Source of the DNA: Pseudarthrobacter enclensis
GTDB lineage: Bacteria > Actinomycetota > Actinomycetes > Actinomycetales > Micrococcaceae
NCBI RefSeq assembly: GCF_030811655.1
Contig: NZ_JAUSRE010000025.1
Coordinates: 1-64,000 of the forward strand
Direction of reading: 5' to 3'
Length of the DNA stretch: 64,000 bases
Under the pieces are notes generated by a model that saw only the letters and a program-made list of their open reading frames with translations, was not told the DNA's origin and did not search any database. A program made the translations under genes and the position numbers. Below are positions 27,072 to 35,408 of this stretch, one piece after another. Within the stretch, counting starts at the first letter, position 1. Each line of letters begins with the position of its first letter.

Positions 27072-28163
27072 TCAGTCACTTGGCACCAGGATGGTGCTTT
27101 CGCTGATGACGCGGGCCGAGCGTTGGAAGGAGACCTCAGCGGGGTCGGCTGCATCCAACGCCAGTGCGGTCTTGCCCTTCAATAAGTGGATAAAGAGTCC
27201 GTCCTCCGCCGCGGGAACCATGCTGTGCTGCACCACGCTGCCTGCAGTCCCGGAAGCGGCGGCGACGGCGACGGCGCTGGTGAGTCCGATGGCGGGGTGC
27301 AGCGCGCTCATCGAGATCATCCGGGCCGAGACTCCGGTTGTTCCTTCGGGCGGGGGCCCCACGATGCCCACCTTGGGAATGGAGCTGAGATTCTGCGGAA
27401 GGTTCATCTTGCGGGCCGCCGCGGCGCGCAGTTGCGGAGCAATCCGGACCAGCGCCTCCAATGCTTCTTCGCTGCCGGTCGCCTCCAGTCCCAGGGCCGC
27501 TGCGTCGAAGAGCGCAGCCGGCGCGCCGGCATCGATCAATGTGGCCTGGTACTGCCGGCCGTCAACGTCGATGTCATCAACCGCGTTGCCGGTGGGGAAC
27601 TGTGCACCGTAGCTGGACCACGAGGTTTTCTGGAAGACGACGTCGATGGGGACGCCGGGGTAGTGCTGGCCATCGAGGCGCCGGCCGCCGTACGCCGGAA
27701 CCTGGGACCCCGGCGTCGGGATCTCGCAAATGAGGCGCAGCCCGGTCACCGTGTTCAGGATGGGGACCCGGGTGACGTCACCGGTGGGGGTGACAAGCCC
27801 GGCGTGGAGAGCGTAAAGGCCAAGGGCGGTGGCGCAGTTTCCGCAGTTGCTGGCCCATTCGACCGCCGGCTTATCAATGGCAACCTGGGCGAACCGGTAG
27901 TGCACCGTTCCGTCCGGGCCGGTGCCGGCCACGGTGATCGCCTTGCTGGTTGTTGAGGAAGCGCCGCCTACTCCGTCGATTTGGCGAAGGTCCGGTGAGC
28001 CGAACGTGCGGATCAGGAGCCGTTCCGTTTCCTGGGGGTCGGCGGGAAGGTCCTCGTCACGGAAAATCCAGCACTTGCTGGTCCCTCCGCGGACCAGGGT
28101 TGCCGGGACTGCGGTGACTGGGAGGCTGCCTGCCTGCGGCTCTTCCCTGAATAGAAGCGTCAT
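27072..28163 (-). CDS. PrpF family isomerase (second copy)
   Basis: The 363-residue enzyme is a second PrpF/4-oxalomesaconate tautomerase relative. It keeps the lysine (SSTTSKAITV) and the cysteine motif SNCGNCATALGLY, and also GGTSKCWIF. It clearly differs from the first copy at 19991-21130, so it is not a recent duplicate. The open frame runs back to 29135, but ATG 28163 is the true start: AGGAG lies six bases upstream and the family homology begins there. It leads the ABC importer operon and is divergent from a GntR gene. With TcuA nearby, the likely job is aconitate isomerisation. Confidence 0.88.
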   Translation of the reverse strand: MTLLFREEPQAGSLPVTAVPATLVRGGTSKCWIFRDEDLPADPQETERLLIRTFGSPDLRQIDGVGGASSTTSKAITVAGTGPDGTVHYRFAQVAIDKPAVEWASNCGNCATALGLYALHAGLVTPTGDVTRVPILNTVTGLRLICEIPTPGSQVPAYGGRRLDGQHYPGVPIDVVFQKTSWSSYGAQFPTGNAVDDIDVDGRQYQATLIDAGAPAALFDAAALGLEATGSEEALEALVRIAPQLRAAAARKMNLPQNLSSIPKVGIVGPPPEGTTGVSARMISMSALHPAIGLTSAVAVAAASGTAGSVVQHSMVPAAEDGLFIHLLKGKTALALDAADPAEVSFQRSARVISESTILVPSD

Positions 28164-28268
28164 TGGTTCTCCTGAAAGCACCGAGGAGCCGTATGCAACC
28201 GGTGGATAAATGTTCACAGCCGCACAGGACGGGGATCCGTAAATCATGGCCTGTATGGCGTTGGTCAC

Positions 28269-28284
28269 AAACGGTATACTGTTT
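28269..28284. promoter_or_regulatory. Candidate GntR operator 1
   Basis: AAACGGTATACTGTTT is palindromic but for one pair. It lies in the 318-bp gap (28164-28481) between the divergent prpF and gntR genes. A second AAACGGTAT begins at 28395, followed by an imperfect partner (GCAGTGCGTT). Two related sites in one divergent promoter suggest binding by the neighbouring GntR protein. The rest of the gap shows no gene. Confidence 0.5.
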
Positions 28285-28481
28285 GAAATGCTTAAGCAAC
28301 AGTCCGTAGAGAATGAATACAAGCCCGGCCTGACTGGGTGCAGCTCCGCCACGCGCAGCGGGTGTCTGCTGAATTCAGTGTTCACAGCCGCTGGAAACGG
28401 TATGCAGTGCGTTAGAATTGCGACTAAAGGTATGGCGCCGGTGCGCCCTGCTGCTTGTTCGATGAAGACCGGAGGCCGCCC

Positions 28482-29150
28482 GTGGCGTCGCAACCCGAGA
28501 CAAGCCCCTACCTGATGATCAGGAACGCCATCATCTCGCAGGAGCTGCCTCCCCGCGCCCAGCTCGTTGAGAGTGCCCTGGCCAAGAAGTACAACGTGTC
28601 CCGGACTCCAATCCGCGAAGCGTTGCGGCGCCTCGAAACGGAGGGGCTCGTGGAGCGCTACGGTTCGCGCATGCAGGTGCGGGAGTACCGGCCGGAGGAG
28701 ATGCTGGACCTCTACGAGGTGCGCACCTTCCTGGAGGAGGCGGCCGCAAAGACCGCGGCTCTCCGGCATACGGACATGGACCTGATGCTGATTGACCGTG
28801 CGCACCAGGCGATGGTCACCCTCGATTTCGATGCTGCGATGCCGGCTGAACTGGCCGCTGCCAACCGCACCTTCCACGAGCGCATCTGGGCTGCCAGCCA
28901 CAGTGCGGCGCTCCTTGACCTGCTGGACCGGATCCTGGTGCATTTCATCCGCTACCCAGGCACCACGCTTTCCACGCGGGAGCGCTGGGACAGGGTGCTG
29001 AAGGAGCATGAGGAGCTGCTGGTTGCCATCCGCGGGCGGAACGCCGAGGAGGCCGGCCGGATCGCCAGCGCCCACATGGACGAGGCGAAGAACATCCGGA
29101 TCCAGATGTACATCGACGCGCAGGAAATCAGCCACCCGCGCTCCCCGTAA
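28482..29150 (+). CDS. GntR family regulator (FCD domain)
   Basis: The 222-residue regulator has an N-terminal winged helix (about residues 8-75, with SALAKKYNVSRTPIREALRRL and GLVERYGSRMQVREY). An all-helical FCD ligand domain of the FadR/VanR type follows. The FCD metal-site residues look present (a D/H pattern around AANRTFHERIW and the C-terminal SAHMDEA). FCD proteins often sense carboxylates through the bound metal. GTG 28482 is chosen because GGAGG precedes it; the frame continues upstream without a better site. It is divergent from prpF and lies just before tcuA. Confidence 0.92.
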   Translation: MASQPETSPYLMIRNAIISQELPPRAQLVESALAKKYNVSRTPIREALRRLETEGLVERYGSRMQVREYRPEEMLDLYEVRTFLEEAAAKTAALRHTDMDLMLIDRAHQAMVTLDFDAAMPAELAAANRTFHERIWAASHSAALLDLLDRILVHFIRYPGTTLSTRERWDRVLKEHEELLVAIRGRNAEEAGRIASAHMDEAKNIRIQMYIDAQEISHPRSP

Positions 29151-29206
29151 CCCGGCGCTTCAGCGCCCTCCGCGGCCCTTCCCTTCTCCACCGTGCTTCA
29201 GTATGC

Positions 29207-29249
29207 CCATTGCATGCAATGGCATGCCTATGTATACAATCGTGTACAG
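29207..29249. promoter_or_regulatory. Operator cluster upstream of the TcuA gene
   Basis: CCATTGCATGCAATGG (29207-29222) is a perfect 16-bp palindrome. TGTATACA (29231-29238) is a second perfect palindrome, and TGTACA follows at about 29243. TGTATAC-like cores are common in FCD-type GntR operators. The sites lie in the 117-bp gap before tcuA, where its promoter must be, so repression by one of the two GntR proteins is likely. Confidence 0.6.
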
Positions 29250-29267
29250 CGATGGAGCTGAGGAGAA

Positions 29268-30734
29268 ATGATGATGATCGAAAGCGACGTCCTGGTTGTC
29301 GGAGGCGGCAACGCGGGATTTGCCGCAGCGCTTGCGGGCGCTGAGCGCGGACGCAAGGTTGTCCTGCTGGAAAAGGCGCAGGAGGCCCGTTCCGGCGGCA
29401 ACAGCTTCTACACCGCCGGCGCCACCCGCATTTCCCATAACGGGCTCCAGGAGCTCATCGAATTCGTGGAGCCTGACCGCCGGCACGCCGTCAGCGAAGT
29501 TCCCGCCTACACCGCCGCCGAATACCTTGCCGATCTTTCCAAGGTCTCTGAAGGCGGGAACGATCCCGAACTTTCCGCAGTCCTGGTCAGCGAGAGCAAC
29601 CCCGCGTTGCGCTGGCTTCAGGGCATGGGACTCAAATACCGGCTGATGTATGAGCGCCAGGCGTACCGGACCCGGGACGGCGGCTACCTGTTCTGGGGCG
29701 GACTGCACGTGGGCAACGTGGGCGGCGGCAAGGGACTCATGGCGGATCACCGGGCAGCCGCTGAACGCATGGGCGTGGAGGTCATCTATGACTGCGCCGC
29801 GACAGGGCTCATCCTGGAGGACGGCCGCGTGCGCGGAGTCCGTTACCGCACGTCAACCGGAGAAGGTGAGCTCCGCGCGGAGTCGGTCATCCTCGCTTCG
29901 GGAGGCTTTGAGGCTTCACCTGCCCTGCGGCGCCAACACCTGGGCGAGGGCTGGCAGAATGCAAAAGTACGCGGCACGCCCGGCAACACGGGCGAGATGA
30001 TCCTTGCCGCCCTGGACGCCGGTGCGGCCAAAGGCGGGGACTGGTCCACCTGCCACAGCGTCGCCTGGGACGCCTGGCACCCGGAGAACGAGGGCAACCT
30101 TGAGCTCACCAACCAGCTCACCCGCGGCGGTTACCCGCTGGGCATCGTGGTGAACAGCGAGGGCAAGCGGTTTGTGGACGAGGGCGCCGACTACCGCAAC
30201 TACACGTACGCGAAGTACGGCCGGGACATTCTTGCCCAGCCGGGATCGGCCGCCTTCCAGATCTTTGACGCCTCCGCCCGCCCCATGCTGCGGACTGAGG
30301 AATACGACATGCCGGGGGTTTCGGTGGTCTCCGCGCCGACTCTGGCCGAGCTGGCGCAGAAAGCCGGCATCAGTCCCGAGGGCCTCGAGGATACGGTGCA
30401 GAGCTTCAACAACTCGATCACTGAGGACGCGCCGTTTGACCCCAACGTCAAGGACGGACGCCGCGCCGACACCCAGCCGCCCAAGAGCAACTGGGCCCGC
30501 AGCATCGCCACCGGCCCGTTCTACGCGTTCCCCGTCACCTGCGGCATCACCTTCACCTTCGGCGGCCTGAAGACAGATACGTGGGGCCGCGTGCTCACCG
30601 AAGACGCCGAGCCGCTCGAAGGGCTCTTCGCCTGCGGGGAAGCGCTGGGCGGCCTGTTCAGCGGAAACTACCCCGGCGGATCCGGGCTTGCGGCAGGCGC
30701 CGTCTTCGGACGCAGGGCCGGCTCCATCGCCTAG
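29268..30734 (+). CDS. tcuA: FAD-dependent tricarballylate dehydrogenase (TcuA type)
   Basis: The 488-residue flavoprotein matches TcuA, which oxidises tricarballylate to cis-aconitate. The FAD-binding Rossmann motif VVGGGNAGFAAALAG lies at about residues 10-24. Further marks are RSGGNSFYTAGATR, ASGGFEAS and the C-terminal SGNYPGGSGLAAGAVFGR. It belongs to the succinate dehydrogenase/fumarate reductase flavoprotein family. Three ATGs in a row begin the gene (29268, 29271, 29274). AGGAG ends at 29265, so the second or third fits a ribosome site better. No tcuB-type Fe-S/heme electron acceptor gene is in the window. The GntR gene 30776 follows within 41 bp. Confidence 0.87.
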   Translation: MMMIESDVLVVGGGNAGFAAALAGAERGRKVVLLEKAQEARSGGNSFYTAGATRISHNGLQELIEFVEPDRRHAVSEVPAYTAAEYLADLSKVSEGGNDPELSAVLVSESNPALRWLQGMGLKYRLMYERQAYRTRDGGYLFWGGLHVGNVGGGKGLMADHRAAAERMGVEVIYDCAATGLILEDGRVRGVRYRTSTGEGELRAESVILASGGFEASPALRRQHLGEGWQNAKVRGTPGNTGEMILAALDAGAAKGGDWSTCHSVAWDAWHPENEGNLELTNQLTRGGYPLGIVVNSEGKRFVDEGADYRNYTYAKYGRDILAQPGSAAFQIFDASARPMLRTEEYDMPGVSVVSAPTLAELAQKAGISPEGLEDTVQSFNNSITEDAPFDPNVKDGRRADTQPPKSNWARSIATGPFYAFPVTCGITFTFGGLKTDTWGRVLTEDAEPLEGLFACGEALGGLFSGNYPGGSGLAAGAVFGRRAGSIA

Positions 30735-30775
30735 GCAACACAGCATTCCCTGCCAGCAACGGAAAAGAGGAAAAA

Positions 30776-31411
30776 GTGGCCAGTCCCATCCATCAGCGGC
30801 TCCGCGAAGACGTTCTCGCGAGCGTCTTTGCTCCTGACGAACCGCTCACGGAGGCCAAGCTCACCGAGCGGTACGGGGCCTCCCGGACCCCGGTGCGGGA
30901 AGCACTCCAGCGGCTGGAACAGGACGGTCTGGTCGAGAGGCGCGGCAAGGCGGTGGTTGTCCGCACGCATTCAGCCGAGGAAATCATCGACATCTACGAG
31001 TCGAGGATCATCCTGGAGCAGGCCGCCGCCGCCAAGGCCGCCGTCAAGGCGACCGCCCTGGACCGCCAGCTCCTCACGGGGCTGCTGACCCAGATGCAGC
31101 AACTGGACCCCAGCGACGGCCGCTCGCTCGCGGAGACAAACCGCGCCTTCCACGCGCAGCTGTGGCGTGCCACCCACAGCCCGTCGCTGATCGGACTGCT
31201 GGAACGTCTGGACCAGCAGGTCCGCCGGTACACGCTCACTACCCTGACCTATCCGGGACGGTGGCCGGTGGTGCTGGCGGACTACGCCGAACTGCTGGCC
31301 GCCATCGGGGACGGTGACTCCGCCCGTGCAGGCGAGGTCGCCGCCCGCCACATGTCCGACGCCTTGGATATCAGGCTGAAGATGTACGCCGAGGATCCCA
31401 GGACGCTTTAG
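30776..31411 (+). CDS. GntR family regulator (FCD domain), second copy
   Basis: The 211-residue regulator has a winged helix (residues about 1-68, with AKLTERYGASRTPVREALQRLEQDGLVERRG) and an FCD domain after it. It is related to the GntR protein at 28482-29150 but clearly diverged. The start is GTG 30776 with AGAGG six bases upstream; the longer frame back to 30581 overlaps tcuA. It is probably co-transcribed with tcuA and may feed back on it. A strong terminator follows at 31525. Confidence 0.92.
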   Translation: MASPIHQRLREDVLASVFAPDEPLTEAKLTERYGASRTPVREALQRLEQDGLVERRGKAVVVRTHSAEEIIDIYESRIILEQAAAAKAAVKATALDRQLLTGLLTQMQQLDPSDGRSLAETNRAFHAQLWRATHSPSLIGLLERLDQQVRRYTLTTLTYPGRWPVVLADYAELLAAIGDGDSARAGEVAARHMSDALDIRLKMYAEDPRTL

Positions 31412-31524
31412 GCTGCCTCGACGGCCGGGAAGCGTTCTTTCACAAGCCCGCCGGCTGCTGTTCCTGCATACTCCATCGCAACAGGAAACCCGAAAGTCGG
31501 GCGCAGGGCATCAGCCGGTGCAAA

Positions 31525-31568
31525 GAGGCGGGGCAGGCTCCAATGGGCCTGCCCCGCCTCGCTTTTTC
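31525..31568 (+). terminator. Strong rho-independent terminator
   Basis: GAGGCGGGGCAGGC pairs perfectly with GCCTGCCCCGCCTC across an 8-nt loop and is followed by GCTTTTT. It ends the tcuA-gntR transcript and closes the tricarboxylate island. Confidence 0.92.
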
Positions 31569-31687
31569 AACGCCTGGTGCGCCGGGCCGGCTTTACTGGA
31601 AGGGGCGACGGCGGCGCGTCCCGAGCATGCGACGGCGCACGACGCCCAAGTCAGACGACGTGTTCGGTCTGGGCGAAGCACTGCGGT

Positions 31688-32914
31688 CTACTCCAGCATC
31701 AGGCCTCCGGACCGGGGGGAGAGTGCGTGATCCAGCACGATGCAGGCAGCGCCTACCGCGGTGATGTCCTCACCGAGGGCCGATCCCAGAAGCTCGACTT
31801 CGTGGATCATCCCCATTGCCAGGCGGTTGGCCAGGGCGGCGTGAAGTACCTCCAGGTAACGATCCCCGATGGGCGGCCAGGAGGGTCCGCCGAAGACAAT
31901 GCCGTCGACGTCGAGCAGGTTGGCGATGTCCTCCACGGCGCGGGCGAGCCGGCCGGCTGCCTCGTGGAGGAGTGCCCCCGCCTTTTCGTCGCCGGCATCG
32001 GCCAGCGATGCAAGTTTGTGGAAGTGGTCAGTGACCTGGCGCAAATCCGCAGTGTCGAGGGGCCCTTGCAGGATTCCCCGGTTGACACTGTCATTGACCA
32101 ATTGGACCGGCATGACGGATACACCAAGGCAGCCTGTGCGCCCGCAACCGCATACCCGGCCGCCGTCGCCCGTGGAAAAATGCCCGATCTCACCCACGTT
32201 GTTCGACGATCCGCGCACGACTTCGCCATTCATGACCACTGCCGCGCCGACGCCGCTGCCCAGGTAAACGAAGGCAAAATTCTCGTCTGACCTGTTGTCC
32301 CGCACCCAAAGTTCCGCGTGTGCTGCCGCGGCTGAATCCTTGTCCAGGAATACCGGGTAGCCCGTGGCTTTCCCCAGAGATTCCCGCAGTTCCACCCGCT
32401 TCCAGCCGATAAGCATCGGCGGACCAACAACCGCACCCTGGTCGAATTCGATAGGTCCCGGTGCGGCGATTCCCACTCCCAGAACGCGCTCCCTGGGAGT
32501 ATCAGTCTCGCTGATCAACTCTTCGATGGCGGTAGCAATTTTGTCCACAGTCTCCTCCGGTCCGGCAACTGCCTCGACGGGGAGGTGTTTGCGGTGCACT
32601 ACTGTTCCTGCCAGATCCAGCAGCACAAAGGTGAGCACGGAGGGATCAAGGTGGGCGCCGACGGCGTATCTGCTCTTGGGATCGATGGTGAGGGTGGTTC
32701 GCGGCTTCCCCTGGGGCACGTGGACTTTTCCGCTCTCCACGATCAGTCCCAGGTCCAGCAGCCGGCGGGCGATGTTTGACACGGTCTGCGTCGAGAGGCC
32801 CGTGGCGCCGATGAGTTCAACCCGGCTCATTCCGGCTTCCGAACGGCGGATCAGGTCCAGGACAACAGCCTGGTTGAAGGCGCTCACTCGCTCCAAATTC
32901 GATCCGCGCGGCAT
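31688..32914 (-). CDS. ROK family transcriptional repressor
   Basis: The 408-residue regulator has an N-terminal winged helix (about residues 10-70, with GMSRVELIGATGLSTQTVSNI) fused to a ROK sugar-kinase-like fold. The ROK zinc motif CGCGRTGCLG is intact. The kinase fold in such repressors senses a sugar or sugar phosphate. It is divergent from the sugar ABC operon at 33056. A 23-bp operator stands between them and recurs in front of the GH38 operon, so this protein probably controls both and itself. A XylR/NagC-type mode (release by sugar) is expected from the family. Confidence 0.93.
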   Translation of the reverse strand: MPRGSNLERVSAFNQAVVLDLIRRSEAGMSRVELIGATGLSTQTVSNIARRLLDLGLIVESGKVHVPQGKPRTTLTIDPKSRYAVGAHLDPSVLTFVLLDLAGTVVHRKHLPVEAVAGPEETVDKIATAIEELISETDTPRERVLGVGIAAPGPIEFDQGAVVGPPMLIGWKRVELRESLGKATGYPVFLDKDSAAAAHAELWVRDNRSDENFAFVYLGSGVGAAVVMNGEVVRGSSNNVGEIGHFSTGDGGRVCGCGRTGCLGVSVMPVQLVNDSVNRGILQGPLDTADLRQVTDHFHKLASLADAGDEKAGALLHEAAGRLARAVEDIANLLDVDGIVFGGPSWPPIGDRYLEVLHAALANRLAMGMIHEVELLGSALGEDITAVGAACIVLDHALSPRSGGLMLE

Positions 32915-32923
32915 CCAAAACCC

Positions 32924-32946
32924 CTAACTCAATTTATTTGACTAAG
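32924..32946. promoter_or_regulatory. ROK operator, site 1
   Basis: This 23-bp site matches 43543-43565 at 20 of 23 positions, sharing the core TCAATTTA and the flanks CTAA and TAAG. It lies between the divergent ROK gene and the ABC operon, 10 bp from the ROK start codon. AT-rich sites of this kind fit ROK repressors. Confidence 0.75.
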
Positions 32947-33055
32947 CTCAATCCTAGACTATAGTGGCCTGTGTCACAGGCTGTCAGATAGTTCGGACGC
33001 TCCAATAAGTAGCTTCGCAGAGGCGGAGCTCTGTCTCCCAAAGGGAACCCCTGAT

Positions 33056-34468
33056 ATGACTCGGAAGAGATTTTTCGCGGCTGCAGCAGGTCTGCTCGCG
33101 GGCACCGTTGCCCTGAGCGCGTGCGGCAGTTCATCTGCACCATCCCAGGCAACTGACCAGAATGCGGACGCCAAGGAGGTGACGCTGACCATCACGGCCA
33201 ACGCCGTCTCCGGCGGAAAGAACGCTGCCGGCGCTGACTGGATCACCAACTACGTCATCCCCAAATTCGTGGAGGCGCAAAAGGCGAAAGGCGTCACGGC
33301 CAAGGTTAATTTCCAACCCAACGGCGTGGATGACCAGGCGTACAAGACCAAAGTCTCCCTTGACCTTTCCACGGGCCAAGGCGCGGACATCACGTCGATC
33401 GACGGCATCTGGCTGGGCGAGTTCGCAGACGCGGGATACATCAGCCCTCTCGAGGACATTGTCGGCAAAGACAAGGTCCAGGCCTGGGACGGCTGGAAGC
33501 AGATCAAGCCAGCGGTTCAACAGCTCACCACCTATGAGGGCAAGCAATACGGCGTTCCGGACGGAACGGATGGCCGTGTCATCTACTTCAACAAGAAGCT
33601 GTTCAGCCAGGCCGGTCTGCCGGCCGACTGGCAACCCAAGAGCTGGGACGACATCCTGGATGCCGCACGCAAGCTCAAGAAACTTCCTGACGTAACCCCG
33701 CTGCAGATCAATGCGGGCAAGGCAATGGGAGAGGCCGCGACGATGCAGGGATTCCTGCCGTTGCTCCAGGGCACCGGCCAGCCAATCAACAAGGACGGCA
33801 AGTGGCAGGGCAACAGCCAGGGCGTCCAGGACGTACTGGGCTTCTACTCGACTGTTTACGGTTCCGAAAAGCTTGGCGACCCGCTGCTTCAGCAGGACGC
33901 CAAGGGCCGGGACAAGTCCTTCCAGGAATTCTCGCAGAACAAGCTGGGCATCCTGATTGAGAGTGACTACCTGTGGCGTTCGGTAATCAACCCCTCGAAG
34001 GGTGTTTCTCCCATGGCCGACCGGGACAGCTCCGTGGGATGGGCGAAAATTCCGGCCCAGGCGGCCGGTAAGGGTCCTAACGGCGCAGACTTTGTCAGCA
34101 TGTCCGGCGGTTCCGGCGAAGTCATCAACCCCAAAACGAAGTACCCCCAGCAGGCCTGGGAACTGCTTCAGTTCATGTCCTCGGCGGACGCGATCAAGGC
34201 ACGCATCGGATCAACTCCGCAGATCTCGGCCCGCGACGACGTCAACGGAGAAATCCTCAAGGCTGACCCGCTGCTGAACTACATCTCCACGGAGGTCCTG
34301 CCGGTGACGGCGTACCGTCCCGGCCTTGCGGACTACACCCAGGTCTCGGCAGCCCTGCAGGACGCGACCGGCCAGGTGGCCGCGGGCAAGTCGCCCCAGG
34401 ATGCCGGCAGTGCGTATCAAAAGGCGTTGGAGGGAATCGTCGGTGGTAACGACAAAACCTTCAAGTAA
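33056..34468 (+). CDS. Sugar ABC transporter substrate-binding lipoprotein
   Basis: The 470-residue precursor has a lipobox LSAC (Cys23) after a KR-containing n-region. The mature protein is a family 1 solute-binding fold of the carbohydrate-importer type (VTLTITANAVSGGKNAAG at the first strand, then TSIDGIWLGEFADAGYISPLED). It delivers a sugar or glycoside to the two permeases encoded next. The end of the gene overlaps the next start by 26 bases. The ROK operator upstream suggests induction by the sugar; the GH38 mannosidase in the same regulon points to an alpha-mannoside. Confidence 0.93.
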   Translation: MTRKRFFAAAAGLLAGTVALSACGSSSAPSQATDQNADAKEVTLTITANAVSGGKNAAGADWITNYVIPKFVEAQKAKGVTAKVNFQPNGVDDQAYKTKVSLDLSTGQGADITSIDGIWLGEFADAGYISPLEDIVGKDKVQAWDGWKQIKPAVQQLTTYEGKQYGVPDGTDGRVIYFNKKLFSQAGLPADWQPKSWDDILDAARKLKKLPDVTPLQINAGKAMGEAATMQGFLPLLQGTGQPINKDGKWQGNSQGVQDVLGFYSTVYGSEKLGDPLLQQDAKGRDKSFQEFSQNKLGILIESDYLWRSVINPSKGVSPMADRDSSVGWAKIPAQAAGKGPNGADFVSMSGGSGEVINPKTKYPQQAWELLQFMSSADAIKARIGSTPQISARDDVNGEILKADPLLNYISTEVLPVTAYRPGLADYTQVSAALQDATGQVAAGKSPQDAGSAYQKALEGIVGGNDKTFK

Positions 34469-35408
34469 GCCACCAGTGGAGGCCCCGGTGCCCGCTCCTG
34501 CAGCGGGCACCGGGCCCTCCCGGGCAGTAGTGGACGATGGTGACGTAGCCGGCCTTGGCAAGGCGAGGGCCATGGCATTCCTTGCCCCGGCCCTTCTGCT
34601 GATCTCCCTGTTCCTCGTCTTCCCGGCGCTGTGGACGCTCTATCTTGGCCTGACGAATTACCGCCTGAGCGGCTCTGCGGCCAAGAACCCACAGTTCGTC
34701 GGAGTGGACAACTACATCAATGCGCTCTCCGATGACAGGTTCTTCAACTCTCTCGGGTTGACCCTCCTATTTGTCTTCGGTTCCGCCGTCATCGGACAGT
34801 CCGCACTGGGTTTCGCCATTGCCTGGACCATGACCAGGGTCAGGAAATCGGTGCGGGCCGTCGTCGAATTCTTCGTGCTGCTCGCCTGGATCATTCCCAG
34901 CTCGGTGACCACCTTCCTTTGGTACGCGATGCTGGACCGAAGCAACGGAACGCTGAACGCGATGCTCTCCACGGGCAACACCGCGTGGCTGCTGGATTAC
35001 CCGCTGCAGAGCATCATCGTGTTCAACACGTGGGTGGGCACAGCCTTTTCGATGCTCCTGTTCAGCTCCGCCCTCGCCTCGGTACCGCCGTCACAGCTTG
35101 AGAGCGCACGCATGGTCGGTGCCGGCGCGTGGGCACAGTTCCGCGACGTCGTGTTCCCCCACATCCGCGGACACGTCCTGACCAACACGCTGCTCATCAC
35201 GCTCTGGACGTTCAACACGTTCACCCCCTACCTGCTGACGGCCGGCGGCCCCGATGACCGCTCCAACATCCTGCCGATCTTCATTTACCGGTTGGCGCTG
35301 AATGACGGAGCGCTGGGGCAAGGCTCGGCGATCTCGCTGATCATGATCATCATCAACCTGGTCATTGCCACCGTCTACCTGCGACTGCTCAAGGAGAGAA
35401 AGTCATGA
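34443..35408 (+). CDS. Sugar ABC transporter permease (MalF/UgpA type)
   Basis: The 321-residue permease has six membrane spans after a 40-residue Pro-rich N-terminus. The EAA-type loop reads ESARMVGAGAWAQFRDVVFPHI. GTG 34443 is selected: GGAGGG sits seven bases upstream, inside the end of the binding-protein gene. The longer frame from 34326 is out-of-frame translation of that gene. Its stop overlaps the second permease start (ATGA). It pairs with the next gene product to form the channel. Confidence 0.93.
   Translation: MVTTKPSSKPPVEAPVPAPAAGTGPSRAVVDDGDVAGLGKARAMAFLAPALLLISLFLVFPALWTLYLGLTNYRLSGSAAKNPQFVGVDNYINALSDDRFFNSLGLTLLFVFGSAVIGQSALGFAIAWTMTRVRKSVRAVVEFFVLLAWIIPSSVTTFLWYAMLDRSNGTLNAMLSTGNTAWLLDYPLQSIIVFNTWVGTAFSMLLFSSALASVPPSQLESARMVGAGAWAQFRDVVFPHIRGHVLTNTLLITLWTFNTFTPYLLTAGGPDDRSNILPIFIYRLALNDGALGQGSAISLIMIIINLVIATVYLRLLKERKS

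Noticed and set aside
28164..29135. Upstream extension of the second PrpF frame
   Set aside because: The extra 324 residues have no homology and overlap the divergent GntR gene; AGGAG and family homology support ATG 28163.
29268..29276. Triple ATG as a possible short repeat or frameshift site
   Set aside because: It is simply a choice of three in-frame starts; ribosome-site spacing favours the second or third and the protein is otherwise unchanged.
31596..31618. Possible third copy of the intergenic repeat
   Set aside because: Only 23 bp match copy B and the rest does not align, so it is not listed as a repeat copy.
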